From positions 87,614,931-87,678,930 of the forward strand of contig NC_092461.1 of NCBI RefSeq assembly GCF_047495875.1: DNA of 64,000 nucleotides. The letters are read 5' to 3'. Of the stretch, positions 11,427 through 22,735 are shown in pieces. The notes under the pieces are model-generated. The model worked only from the letters and a program-made list of their open reading frames with translations, made no database searches and was not told where the DNA came from. The stretch is from Pithys albifrons albifrons. Its lineage: Eukaryota > Chordata > Aves > Passeriformes > Thamnophilidae. The position numbers and the translations under genes are program-made. How positions within the stretch are numbered: position 1 is the stretch's first letter; each line of letters begins with the position of its first letter.

Positions 11427-13689
11427 GGGTATACTCCACATAACCCTGACTCTTGACTTCACAATGCTAAATATATGTTTAATATTTTAAGTTTTGTGTT
11501 TCAAGTGTTTTAACCAAAAAAGCATTTCAGCATATCATCTAAGGTTAATTATTTGAGTGCCATCACTTTAACCCCTTCACATGAGTGACCTGAAAATAAA
11601 GGCAAACTCATTAGCCTGCACACAGGGAGATGAAAGAACTGAAATAATGTTTTATTCAGAAATGCTAAACAGTAAGTCCTCTGTAATGGATGCAGAAGAA
11701 ATTGTGATATTAGGAGCATTCAGGGACTATTCTAGTACTTTCAGATGTGAAAGTACTAGAATAAAACCCTACACTATACCTAAAACCAATACAACTTTCC
11801 AAATTCATGTTTTATTTTCCTTGACATAGACATTAAGTGTTTTACACATATAGATAATATATGTGAGGCTTATCTCAATACAAAGATAAATGCATGAGAG
11901 AAAATGGTGGTATAAAAACGCATGTATTTTTGAGGTACAGTGTTGCTTATAAAACTATTTAAATTATTGCTTTAATATTTATCTCTGGTAGCAATAAAAG
12001 CAGATCATTATTTACAAATGGAAGTGTAACCCATGATAATGAACAAGTTACATATTCATGAGGTATAACTTAACCTGATTAATATTATTTGACAGGCACA
12101 ACTTTTGAAAAATATCTTGGATCTAAGCTACAACTACACAGACGTAGAAGTAAAGACTCAGCTTAGATTTTGCATTCTTTTGCATTAATTGTGTTTCCAG
12201 TAATTTGTAAATGCAGCTTATACACTAACAGCAGCTATTTATTAGAAAAGAAGGAAAAAAAGCAGAAATAAGATGCTGAAATGAGTATACAGATCCATAA
12301 TTTGTTGGATACTTGATGCCAACAGGTAGATTGTTCTTTCCTCAGAAATCCTTCAGATTTCACTAGGGAAGTATTCTTAGCAACAGAGCCCTTGAGATTC
12401 AAACTCAGATATTAAAAATCAATAGACTTTTATAGAAATGATACCTAAGAAGCTTCAAAATTCCAACAGCAGATTAATGGCAAATAAATGTTGCTCTGTT
12501 TCCCAACATTTTTAAGCTTTATCCACAAAATCATGCTTCCCTTTTTTTCATAGTTATCTGTGACTTACCCTTTAAAAGTGAGACTGAATTTCTTCAGTTT
12601 ATCTTGGGAGTTTGTGTTATGCAATACAGTATGATATATATATTAAAATAAAATGGAAGTTAGAGAAAAAAAATTAAGGAAAATCCAAAAGAGGTGACTA
12701 CAGGCAATAATAACTGAGGATTTACAGGATATTTAGTATATAAATTCTTTGTATTTGTTTTTTGGAAGTCTGAAATATCTTTTTATTTTTATCTCTATGT
12801 TGTTTGAAGACACTTAAAGTAAGTTTCTGTTTACCTGGGTGTATGATTGGGAAGCTGAGGAATACCTACTCAGTAAAATCCCATGAATAACATGTTTAAA
12901 ACATTCCCATATTAAAGAATCACAAAATAATTTAGGTTACAAAAAAACTCTAAAATCAAAGACTCTGTGTTACACACTTTAAACTTTTTCCATTTTTATT
13001 GTCTTTCATTCATTTTCTGGGTTTATTCAGTTGTGTAAAAGTTATATTGAAAGGATGAATAATGAAGAGATTGTGTTTTTATATAAATACGGATATTGTG
13101 GCATAAATTTGTCAAAGGGAAATAACTTTTCACTAGACCAAACAGATGAAAGCACTGGCAGAAAATGAAGCTCTATTGTAAATAAAATTTTGTCTTCTAT
13201 TTTAGCATTCAGTAACAAGCAAAATTGCAGAGATTTGGAGTTGATATTTTGTTTCATATTTTGGGGATTTTGTTAATATATTTAACTTTTGGGTCTCTAT
13301 CAGACTGTCAGAATTTTATAAACATGATAAACATGAACAAAAGTGGAAAATTTGGCTGTACCTTAGCTGCTTATGTGTGCATGACAGAAGTAGCAATATA
13401 TGGAAAAAATATCAGATCTGTTGCTACCACAAAATGAATTTTGACTAAACATAAAATTGAAAACAGAAGATCTGTGAAAGAGATCAAAGCTAAAGAAAAC
13501 CCAAAGTGTGCAGACAAACACATCCAATGTTAGATGCTACCACAAAGATGACTGTCAATCCCATTGTGTGACAGAGTGAAAATGAGAAACATCATTGTCA
13601 CAGCTACAGTCCCTCTGAATATATTAAAATATCTTGAAATGCCCTCTAGTATCTCTAGCATGGGACAACTTAGGAAAGAAACAGAGGAA
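11427..13689. other. AT-rich unique DNA, no gene seen
   Basis: No repeat family recognised apart from the short inverted repeat at 11728-11763, listed separately. Open frames (11581-11829 +, 13042-13257 -, 13225-13437 +) are short and without recognisable domains. Confidence 0.55.
11728..11763. repeat. Perfect 15-bp inverted repeat with 6-nt loop
   Basis: TATTCTAGTACTTTC (11728-11742) and its exact reverse complement (11749-11763) are separated by AGATGT. A transcript would form a stable short hairpin. No polymerase III box or transposon terminal signature adjoins it. It lies inside an 82-codon open frame (11581-11829 +) that I do not regard as a gene. Confidence 0.8.
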
Positions 13690-15266
13690 CATTCTTCCTC
13701 TTTTTGCAGATATGAAGAGGCCCTTTCTTTCAATCATTTATCAGCAGTCCTGGCTAATGAGGGAGATCCCAGTAGACTGGAGGTTAGACAATGTGACACC
13801 CATCTACAAGAAGGACCAGAAGGAGGATCTGGGAAACTACAGGTGTGTCAACCTGATCTCAGTGCTGGTGAAGGTCATGGAGCCAATCTTCCTGAATGCT
13901 ATCACACGGCATGTGCAGGACAACCAGAGATCAGGCTCATCCAGAATGAGCTTAGGAAACAGATCCTGCTTGACTAATCTGATCTCGTTCTTTGTTAAGA
14001 TGATACACTTAGCAGATGAACAAAACGCTGTGGATTCTGCCTGAACAGACTTTGTAAGGCCTTTGACACCATTTCCCACAGTATTGTCCTGCTTCTTGTG
14101 TGGATAGGTTCTCTCTTTGCTGGGTAACAAACTGGCTGGATGGCCAGGCCAAAAGAGTGGTGAGGAATGGAGTTATAATCATCTGGAGACCATTCACAAG
14201 TGGGGGTTCCCCAGGGCTCAGGGTTGGGGCCATTTCTGTACAATATCTTTATCTGCAAAAGGGAATCAAGTGCACCTTCCTTAAGCTCACAGATGACATC
14301 AAGTTGGGCAGGAGTGTTGTTCTACTGGAGAGCCGGAAGGATCTGCAGAGGGATCTGAACAGGCTGGATTGGTGGGTCAAAGCCAATTGTACAAGGTTCA
14401 AGAAGTCAGAGTGCTGGGTCCTGCACGTGGGTCACAACAACCTTGTGAAGTGCTGCAGGCTGGGAGACTAAGTGCCTGGAAAGTGGTTCATCAGAAAAGG
14501 TCAAAAGACGGCTAGATGTGGTCCAACAACGTATCCATGTGGCCAAGGTGGCCAAAGGCATTCTGGCCTGTATGAGGAAATGTGGTCAGCAGGATGAGGG
14601 CAGGGATTGTTTCCCTGCATTCAGCACTGGTGAGGCTGCACTTCAAATCTTGTGTTCAGTTTTGGGCCCTTTGCTACAAGAAAGACATTTCACAGATTTA
14701 ACAGAATATTCTGACATGAAAGGGATGCACAAGGATCACTTAGGTGAATGGCCCTTATGGGGATAGAACACACAACCTTGGTGTTATCAACATCACAGTC
14801 TAACAAACTAAGCTAATCTCAGGGTCAATGGAAGTGCCAAAGCATGTCCAGAGAAGGGCAATGAAGCTGGTGAAGGGTTTGGAGCACATGTGTTATGAGG
14901 AATGACTGAGGAAGGTGAGGTTGTTTAGCCTGGATCAAAAAAGGATTCTCTACAACTACCTGAAAAGATGCAGGGAGATGAGGGGTTGGTCTTTTCTCCC
15001 AGGCAACAACTGACAGAACAAGAGAAAATGGCCTCAGGTTAGTTCGGGAGAGATTTAGATTGGATATTAGGAAAAATTTCTTCACAAAAAGGATTGTAAA
15101 AAATTTGAACAGGCTACTCAGAGAAGTGGTTTAGTCACCACGCCTGGAGGTATTTAAAATATGTGGTGGTTGTGGACATACTTTGGTGGTGGACTTGGGA
15201 GTGTTAGGCTAATGTTTGAACTTAGACGATGATCTTAGACATCTTTTCCAACCTAAATTATTCTAA
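13690..15266 (+). mobile_element. CR1 LINE, reverse-transcriptase region to 3' end, split by a SINE
   Basis: The longest CR1 stretch in the window. From about 13700 the + strand encodes, in broken frames, the CR1 ORF2 reverse transcriptase: a 'SIIYQQSWL...VPVDW..NVTPIYKK' type block (13730-13820), the fingers/palm block to about 14060, the catalytic Asp-Asp codons GATGAC at 14292-14297 (context K-L-T-D-D), and the connection/C-terminal block. The C-terminal 'LDIRK.FF' type motif is at 15055-15085, and the 3' end with a decayed CR1 terminal repeat is near 15240-15266. In-frame stops (e.g. 14041-14043) and frame changes show it is dead. CR1 sequence stops at about 14690 and resumes at about 14821, with a tRNA-derived SINE in between. 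Confidence 0.92.
14690..14820 (-). mobile_element. tRNA-Ile-derived SINE with CR1-like tail (TguSINE1 type)
   Basis: On the - strand, 14820 down to about 14749 is a degenerate tRNA-Ile: the A-box complement lies at about 14802-14815 and the B-box complement GGATAGAACA at 14761-14770, with an anticodon-arm region 'CCTTGGTGTTATCAACA' around 14776-14792. It is followed by GGGCCATTCACC and a short CR1-like tail whose complement ends '...ACAGAATATTCTG' near 14701-14713. This head-plus-tail structure is that of the passerine SINE family TguSINE1, which borrows CR1 machinery for retrotransposition. It lies antisense within a CR1 whose sequence resumes at the expected place. It cannot be a working tRNA gene because both promoter boxes and the acceptor pairing are damaged. 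Confidence 0.85.
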
Positions 15267-18200
15267 TTGTAATTTAAAGCTTTCTACTAATTTTATAATA
15301 CATTATACATATGGAGTAACTGAAAGTAAAGGTGAACGCAAGAAAGGAGAATTATTGTACTCTTCACAAACACTTGAGGTGCTTCGGGATGTCTCTGTGG
15401 AGAAAGCACCTAAATAAAAGCTTTTCTTAAGCTCATCTTTCCTGTAGCTAGCTATAGGACTTGGTAGCGAAACCCCACCACTACCAAAAAAAAAAAAATC
15501 AAACACAAAATGAACAAACCAAAAATCTCCCTCACTCTCACAACTGAAGCCACTGTAGAAAGACATCAAGACTAACATTCTGAGACACATAAGAGCACCA
15601 TTGCTGTATCTAGAAAGAAACCTTACATCCTGCACTAGCTGTCACTTAGACTTTCTCCAGCACATGCTAGCTGCAAAAGCTTGGATTCCACCAAAATCAG
15701 GGTTAGCCTTTTCCCTAGATGTTTACTCCATTACTGGTCCATTCTTTTGTGTTCTCTTTCCTTGTACCCTTTTGGGTATGATTCTTGCTTTTATTAATTT
15801 TAAATCAGTGTAGATGTGTTTCCTGGGATGTACCACTGGCATGTCTGGTTTTAACCATTCCTTTTTCATTACATTCTCCCTGCAGAAAACTTTACATGTT
15901 GATCTTCTTCTAGATCCCTTTCTTGTTCAAGCAGTATGTGTGCATTGTTGGAATCTAAATCTCTTAACCTTTATCCTATCACACATATTTCACAGTTACA
16001 CCTATATTTCCCAAAACACATTTTCCATGATTTGTCATTTTTGTAATTGAGCCCACCACTGAAACCACTGAATTACTTGGATACACAGCACAGACATTGG
16101 ATCCATTAAGTGGATCTTTCCCCAACTAGCTATCTTAACTCCCTCTCTCCATAACTGCTATGATCAGTCTTAGGTGTATTAATCTAGTTTTGAAAATTTA
16201 TCTGTGTATGTTTGATGTATTTATAGTCAAATGCTCGTAAGGGCAAATGGACCTAAAGAGAAGGTATTATGAAACAGAAACTAGCCCTAAACAGATAGTC
16301 AAACAAACTTGACAAAAGATCCTTCAAAACATGAAGCACATTTCTTAGGTATTTCATAACCTCTCAGAAATATCTATATATCACTCAATATGAATGCATA
16401 AAATACAAGTATATCTTTCAAAATGAAAGTTAAAATTTATTATTTTTGACTTTATATCTTTACATAATCTGTCAAAGCAACAGAACTACAATTGCAAAAT
16501 TAATTTCTCTTGCTACCAGCTGGTCTGTCATTAGTGTGTGTACTTCATTAAACCAACATGGCTTTTAAGATGTATTAATACAGTATATCATCAAAATTGT
16601 ATTGCTTAGAAGATGTATTTCTCAACTATGAGAACGACTGGCAATAAAAAATATATTCATATATGCAATTTATTTTCTGAATGTTTCAGATAGTGAGTTA
16701 TTTAAATGTGCATTTTTAATTGAGAATACTGCTAGCTATCCAAAAAGTACACTAATGTGTTTCAATACATGGCTATTGATTTTTCAATCTTTTATTTATT
16801 ATTAATAATTATTCAAGATATTTTTTTTCATTCTTCAAGAGTGTGTAGAGTATTGAATAAACTGTATCATTTTCTTTCTCATATATGATAAATGTGGAGT
16901 TAATGGCATCAAATATTTTGTTCCCAGTGAAAATCTTTGTTCAAAAAACTATTCATGAAGTTTCACATTGTACTAGATTATTACAAGACATTACTTTTAG
17001 TAACAGTGACATCTTTCAAAGTGAATTCACCACCAAATGCTTTATTGATTAGGATTTAGTGAACAATTTGCAAGGATGGATGTATTCAACAAATTGAATA
17101 CAGAATAGTTTTCAACAAAGAAACAAACAAGCAAAGCATAATATTCTTGAATACATTTAAAAACATTCAAATGATCTATTTTCTGGCTTCCCTTTTTATT
17201 TCATTTACTTTGTATCACTCTCTGTATCTTGCATGTTCTTGAACCATTTGTTATGAACACCTAAAATCTGTTTCTAAAGTGTCAGCTCTTTAACTTTTAT
17301 TTTTTTTATTTTATATTATTTTTTCCTTAGACAATTTAAGAAAGAATTTTTACGACCAGTAAAGCTTTTGCGACTATTTGTCTAAAACCCTGGCTTTGCA
17401 AATATTCACTTGCATCTTTGAAATTTACTTTTGCACTAATGCTCTTGCCAGTAAAACTCAATCCTTCAAACATTTCTGCAGAAAGATCACCAAAGGGTTG
17501 CACGTATTGTCAAAGCAAATTCAATCAAAGGTTGGTTGAAAATCTTGCACTGTATTTGTTCAGCTGTGTTAAAAGAACAACTCATTCGAGTTGTTCCCAA
17601 GGCATCCCCTAAGAAAATTCAAGATTGGAAAAGTGGTTTTATATTTGTGTATTTGTGATTTGTGACCAAAGTCTATGCTTCAAGTTACTGACTTTTTTTA
17701 GAAAGAAACCATGTCATAGATTTCTAACAATTTTTTAAAATATAATTTGTTTAATGACAGACAGCAAAACCTGGAATATTCTGAAGCTCCTTTGTTTTTT
17801 TTTTCTGGTAGAAATGAAGAATGTCTAACCTTTTAATATTTGTCTCCTACTTTCCTAGTTGCCAGCCCATTCTTCTTAGTGGTATTATATTGCTACAGTG
17901 CACTTCTGATGTCTCATTATTTGGCTCTGGCACTACATATAAAAAGTTGTCCCCACTAAAACAATGACAAGATCACACTGAAACTATAATAACAAAGTGA
18001 AATCTTTAACTTACTTGTACTGTTATTTTAGTTCTTAAGTACTGCAGACTATTTGACATCTAATGACTAGAGGAAAGGGGAAACTTTAATATACAGTTAA
18101 ACTTGCAAAAAACTTTGAATTCAAGTCACATATGCTGTGGTTTTATTCTAAACTGCTAGACAAAATGAAGTTTTTCCCTTAGTAAAAAACAATCTTTCTT

Positions 18201-19689
18201 TTATTGTTTCATTTTTCTAAAATCTGTAATTCTCTAAATTAGATACAGTCAATACATAAAACTAAACACAGAAATGCAAATATGGATTGCTTTCACATTC
18301 CAATGATTTAAAAATTGTTTTGTTAAAAGAAATAATTACTCAAATTGAGACAAGAGAGTTCCTGGAAGACTTGCACCTCTCCAAAGTAGCATGACTTAAT
18401 GATTTAGTTGTATCAGTGACTTTGAGAATGGCCTATTCCTTTGATAAGAACATTTTACCACTTTTCATTTTTCTGAACAAAGCAAAACATTTTATCAGGA
18501 CAAGATAACATCAATTTATTTTAATGTTATGCTTTAAAAAGAATAAAAATTTAAAAGTAACATTTATTTTTAACTTTTTAGGATAACCCCACAAGACATA
18601 AATATTCTCATGTGATAATCTGTACCTGCAGTAGATGCTGTAGAAATTGTTAGAAATTCCTACTTTAGCTACTTTGTGCCGAAGCCTTAAGATTTATTCA
18701 AATTTTGATTTTCTTGATGATAATAGAGATATGTGACAATGTTGCTATTTTTGCCTTCTTAAACATGAGAAAGCAGTCAGTATTGAAGTATTAAACTCCC
18801 TTTTTTTCTGAAACCTGAAAGATTCAGAGGACATGCTAACAAAGACTGAATGGTGAAATATCATGACAAGAAAATTCTGAAGAGTTTCATAAAACTGCAG
18901 GGACTTAAAGAGTTGGATAAATATTTATAAAGTACAAAGTTGAAAACTGCAGTCACAGGAATTCAGGAGAAATTTCCTGTTGCTGTTTTTTCATGATAAG
19001 CCTTCATATATTCAGAGTGCTTCTCAGACCTGAGATCTAAAAAAGACCTTTTCTACCCTCTACAAAGTGGGGATTTTTTTCACCACCTGAAAGGGAAAAA
19101 ATATAAGATAAAATTTTTCACAATATCAATTTTACCTTCAATATTCATCAACTTCTATAAATATAATTCTTTGTAATGTAAGTGTTTCTATTATTACATA
19201 GCAAAAAAGTTTTCATGTCCAACATGACATACAGAAAACATTAGAAGGGACTAATGATTTATTTAAAGTGAAAGGAATGTTTGAAAATAATTCTGAGAAG
19301 AAATGTAGTGTTCTGAATGCAGTGTTGTGGATCTGCATGTATGATGCTCAGTGCTTTCCAAGCTAACAGTCTATAGGAAAACTGGACTGCTGTGTTCTCA
19401 AAAATTCTGTCTGGGAAGATAATCCAGGCTGAAACCATCCTTTCTCATATAAGGATTTTTGTATGTTTCTGTGATCATTAAATTCTGATTTCTAGCAAAA
19501 ATATTGTGTACAAGGTCCAAAAAAATACGATAAGAAACCAGGTACTTTTATTTTTGTGGAAGTGGAAAATTATTTCTGTGGAAATAAAGATAAAAGAGGG
19601 AAAAACTCTCCCCTCTAAACCAAATTGATATGAGGACCAGGTGCATTTAACAGGTCATTAATACTCAAATATTACTTTCTTCAAGCTCA
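15267..19689. other. AT-rich unique DNA, no gene seen
   Basis: No repeat family or exon recognised across 4.4 kb. Small open frames (15303-15635 -, 15601-15813 +, 15814-16050 +, 17418-17612 +) have no recognisable domains. The hydrophobic ones reflect T-rich sequence. Confidence 0.55.
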
Positions 19690-21022
19690 AGACTGGAATA
19701 CGTTAATGGGCAGCAAGTCAGCCAAAAGTGCCAGGAGATCTGCGTGGATGAAAGGAGCTCCTAGTCAAACTCAAAGACAAAAGGACATCTGCAGAATGTG
19801 AAACAGTTAACAGAAGTGACAGGTAATACAGAAGGAATATAGAGACACAGCCTGAGTGTCCAGGGACAAAGCTAGGAAAAGCTAAACCTAACTCGAATTG
19901 GATTTGGTAAGCAGCATCAAAGGGGAATGTATACAGAAAGACTTCTAAAAATATAAAAGTGGCAAGAGGAAGACTAGGGAAAATATGGCATGTTGTTGAA
20001 TAGAGCAGGAGACCTCATGACAACAAAAAATGGGCAAAGCTGAAGTCCTGATTGCCTTCTTTGCACCAGACTTTGCTAGAAAGATCTGCCTTTAGGAAGT
20101 CCAGGCCATGGGAGTCCAGCAGGAAAATGTGGAGCCAGGAAAAGTTAACCCTTGGTGAAAGAGGATCAGGTTAGAGAACACTTTAACTGGACATACATAA
20201 GTTCATGATTCCCAATGGGATGCTAAGGGGCTGTTGTCATTGTGAAGTCACTTCCCATTATCTTTGAACATTCATGAATGTGAGAGGTTCCTGGTCATTA
20301 GAGGAGAGAAAATATCACTCCTATCTTCAAGAAAGGCAAGAGGAGTACCCATGGAACTTCATGACAGTCAGCCTGGTTTCATTCCCTGGGAAGGTAATGG
20401 AGAAGCTAGTCCTGGAAACCATTTCCAGGCACAAGGACAGGAAAGTTATCAAGAGAAGTCATCATGGCACCAAGGGGAAGTCATGCTTCATGAACCAGAC
20501 AACCTTCTACAGTGGAACAACTGGCCTGATAGATGAGAGAAGAGCAGTGATTACTGTCTACCTGCACTTCATATTTTCAATAATATCGCCCATAAAATCC
20601 TCATCGAGAAGTTAATAAGGTCCACAGAAGGGTCACATAGAAAGCTGAGGAATGGGGCCATCCTTCAGATGAGGAAAGGACAGTAGAACTGTGACTTTAG
20701 AGAAGAGAAAGTTCAGGGTTGTTATCTCATCAATGTGTACAATTATCTGACAGGAGTGTATAATGAAAGCCAAGCTCCTTTTAGTGTTGCTCTGTGATGT
20801 GACAAAGGGCACTGTACACAAACAGGAACACAGGAGGCTCCCTGTAAATGTAAGGAAACATTTTTTCACTGTGAGGGCTACAGAGTACTAGCAAAGGTTG
20901 CCCAGAGATCTGCCTCCTTGGAGATATTCAACAGCTGTCTGAACATGGTTTTGTGTAAGAGGCTCTAGGTGGCCTAGATGACATCCAGAGGTCCCTTCCA
21001 ACCTCAAACATTCTGTGATTCC
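19690..21022 (+). mobile_element. CR1 LINE fragment with internal deletion, ORF2 to 3' end
   Basis: A CR1 copy of a different subfamily from that at 13.7 kb. The linker between endonuclease and reverse transcriptase is recognisable at 19690-20200. The start of the reverse transcriptase follows: at about 20360-20430 it reads as 'PGKVME.LVLETISRH', then 'HG..KGKSC' near 20460-20490 and 'GRAV..VYLHF' near 20540-20575. From about 20620 the catalytic core is missing and the sequence jumps to the 3' end, with the 'NVRKHFFTV' type block near 20845-20875 and the terminal 'CCCTTCCAACCTCAAACATTCTGTGATTC' type end near 20990-21020. All frames are broken. Confidence 0.85.
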
Positions 21023-22399
21023 CTGACACATCAGGGTATCCAGACAATGTTCAGTGTGCACCTGTAGTACATATCTGTTTATAAGTTTTCTCTTCAGAAC
21101 ATATTGCTATTAAATCATATTGATGGTTTATATACTGATTAAGTTCTCAAAGTTGCTGAAGACAGCCTATGTCTTGATAAGTTAGGATATATATAAAAAA
21201 AAAAGACCACAAAGACAAGAGCCATTAAAGAGTTCCAATGGTTCTGTCAGGGTTATTAAACTACTTACTGCTTAAATATTTCTGTTCATTCTGGCTTAGT
21301 GTTTTGAATTTTATAGGAAAAAAATTATATTTTCCTATTTCAACATGGCATAAAGTACTAACTGCAGGTTCTTTATCCATAATAACAATCTGCATCTGCA
21401 AAGAAGAGGTGAAGACAAGGATGTCTCACAGAAATCTTCATGATCTCTTGATAATATTAAGGCGGTTACAACCTCTGGCAAAGTTTAGCGCAGCCTCAAG
21501 GATGCTTTAAAATCTGCCGGTTTGTGAACGCCTCCTGGGGCTATTATACTAAGAACAGTCAAGCCATGCCCTTGGCATTTGACATGCAGGAAGGACAGAA
21601 GATGATAAGGATAAGATAAAACCAAAGATCAAACAGACAATACAAGCATCAAACAGGAAATTCTTAATCTGTATCAGAAGAAGGAGTACTGAAAGAAAGT
21701 TAGCAGATCTGCCAGAGAACTAGAGAAGAAGCAATTAAGGAAGAACACCATATCACACAATATCAATGAGAAACTAATTTTTTAAAAATTTAATTCATCT
21801 TGTTTTAGTCTTTACCACATACTGTGTTTAAGCAGTTGCTTATTCTGGACTTCCTTTCGAATAATAAACACTATTAAAGCATTAAAATAAAAGGTGTTGA
21901 AGCAAATTGATAAATGTATGATCAAACCTTTATAAGATTTATTATTATTTATTTAGTTCCTGCATAAACAGAGGGGAAAAAATTGTTCAGCTACTAAAAG
22001 TTTACAATTTCATCTTAAAATATTTAGTGTCCCAAAGGACTGAAGTGCATAATTTAACTCTATTGTAAAATGCAGTTAAGGATAATCCAGGCAGCCAGAG
22101 ATCACTAAACACTAGTTATACACCTGGTTAAACAGTTTGAAACTATCTTTCATGTGGAAAGTTGCTATGCTGATATATGTTGTTCTTTCCTTCACAAGAG
22201 GAAAGTTGTGCTTCAATAATTATCATTCTTTTAATGAGAATAAACTGCTTTTTCAGGATTGACCCTTTTGTTGCTTAGAATTTGCACAGCCTGAAAATCA
22301 TCTTTTCATAAAGAGAAAAATAAAGTGAAGTAAAACAAAATTAACAGATTTGAAGAAAATTAGAAGACAAGTAGGGCAAGCATTGTTTTAGCAAGTACC
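21023..22399. other. AT-rich unique DNA, no gene seen
   Basis: Nothing recognisable. A 90-codon open frame at 21238-21510 (+) has a hydrophobic start but no known domain, and the local base use matches its surroundings. Confidence 0.5.
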
Positions 22400-22735
22400 T
22401 CTATTACTGCCTGAAGGGAAGTTATAGCCAGGTGAGGGTTGGTCTCTTCTCCCAGGCACTCAACAATAGGACAAGGGGACACGGGCTCAAGCTCTGCCAG
22501 GGGAAATTTAAGTTGGATATCAGAAAAAAAAATCGTTACAGAGAGAGCCATCAGGCATTGGAATGGGCTGCCCAGAGAGGTGGTGAATTCCCCATCCCTG
22601 GAGGTTTTTAAACTGAGATTGGATGTGGCACTGAGTGCCATGATCTAGTAAATGGACTGGAGTGGACCAAGGGTTGGACTTGATGATCTTGGAGATCTTT
22701 TCCAATCCAACTGATTCTATGTTTCTATGATTCTC
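22400..22735 (+). mobile_element. CR1 LINE fragment, 3' end
   Basis: About 330 bp of CR1 3' sequence: the ORF2 C-terminus, with 'LDI.KK.VTERAIRHWNGLPREVV' type coding at about 22513-22590, ends near 22650 and is followed by the short 3' UTR and the terminal repeat TTCTATGTTTCTATGATTCT (22715-22734). The 69-codon open frame at 22439-22648 is the remnant of the ORF2 C-terminus, not a separate gene. Confidence 0.92.

Noticed and set aside
13837..14258. Antisense frames of 97, 87 and 74 codons opposite the CR1 reverse transcriptase
   Set aside because: Shadows of the CR1 ORF2 sequence on the other strand.
14749..14820. tRNA-Ile gene on the - strand
   Set aside because: A and B boxes and stem pairing are damaged, and the sequence continues into a CR1-like tail, so it is a SINE head.
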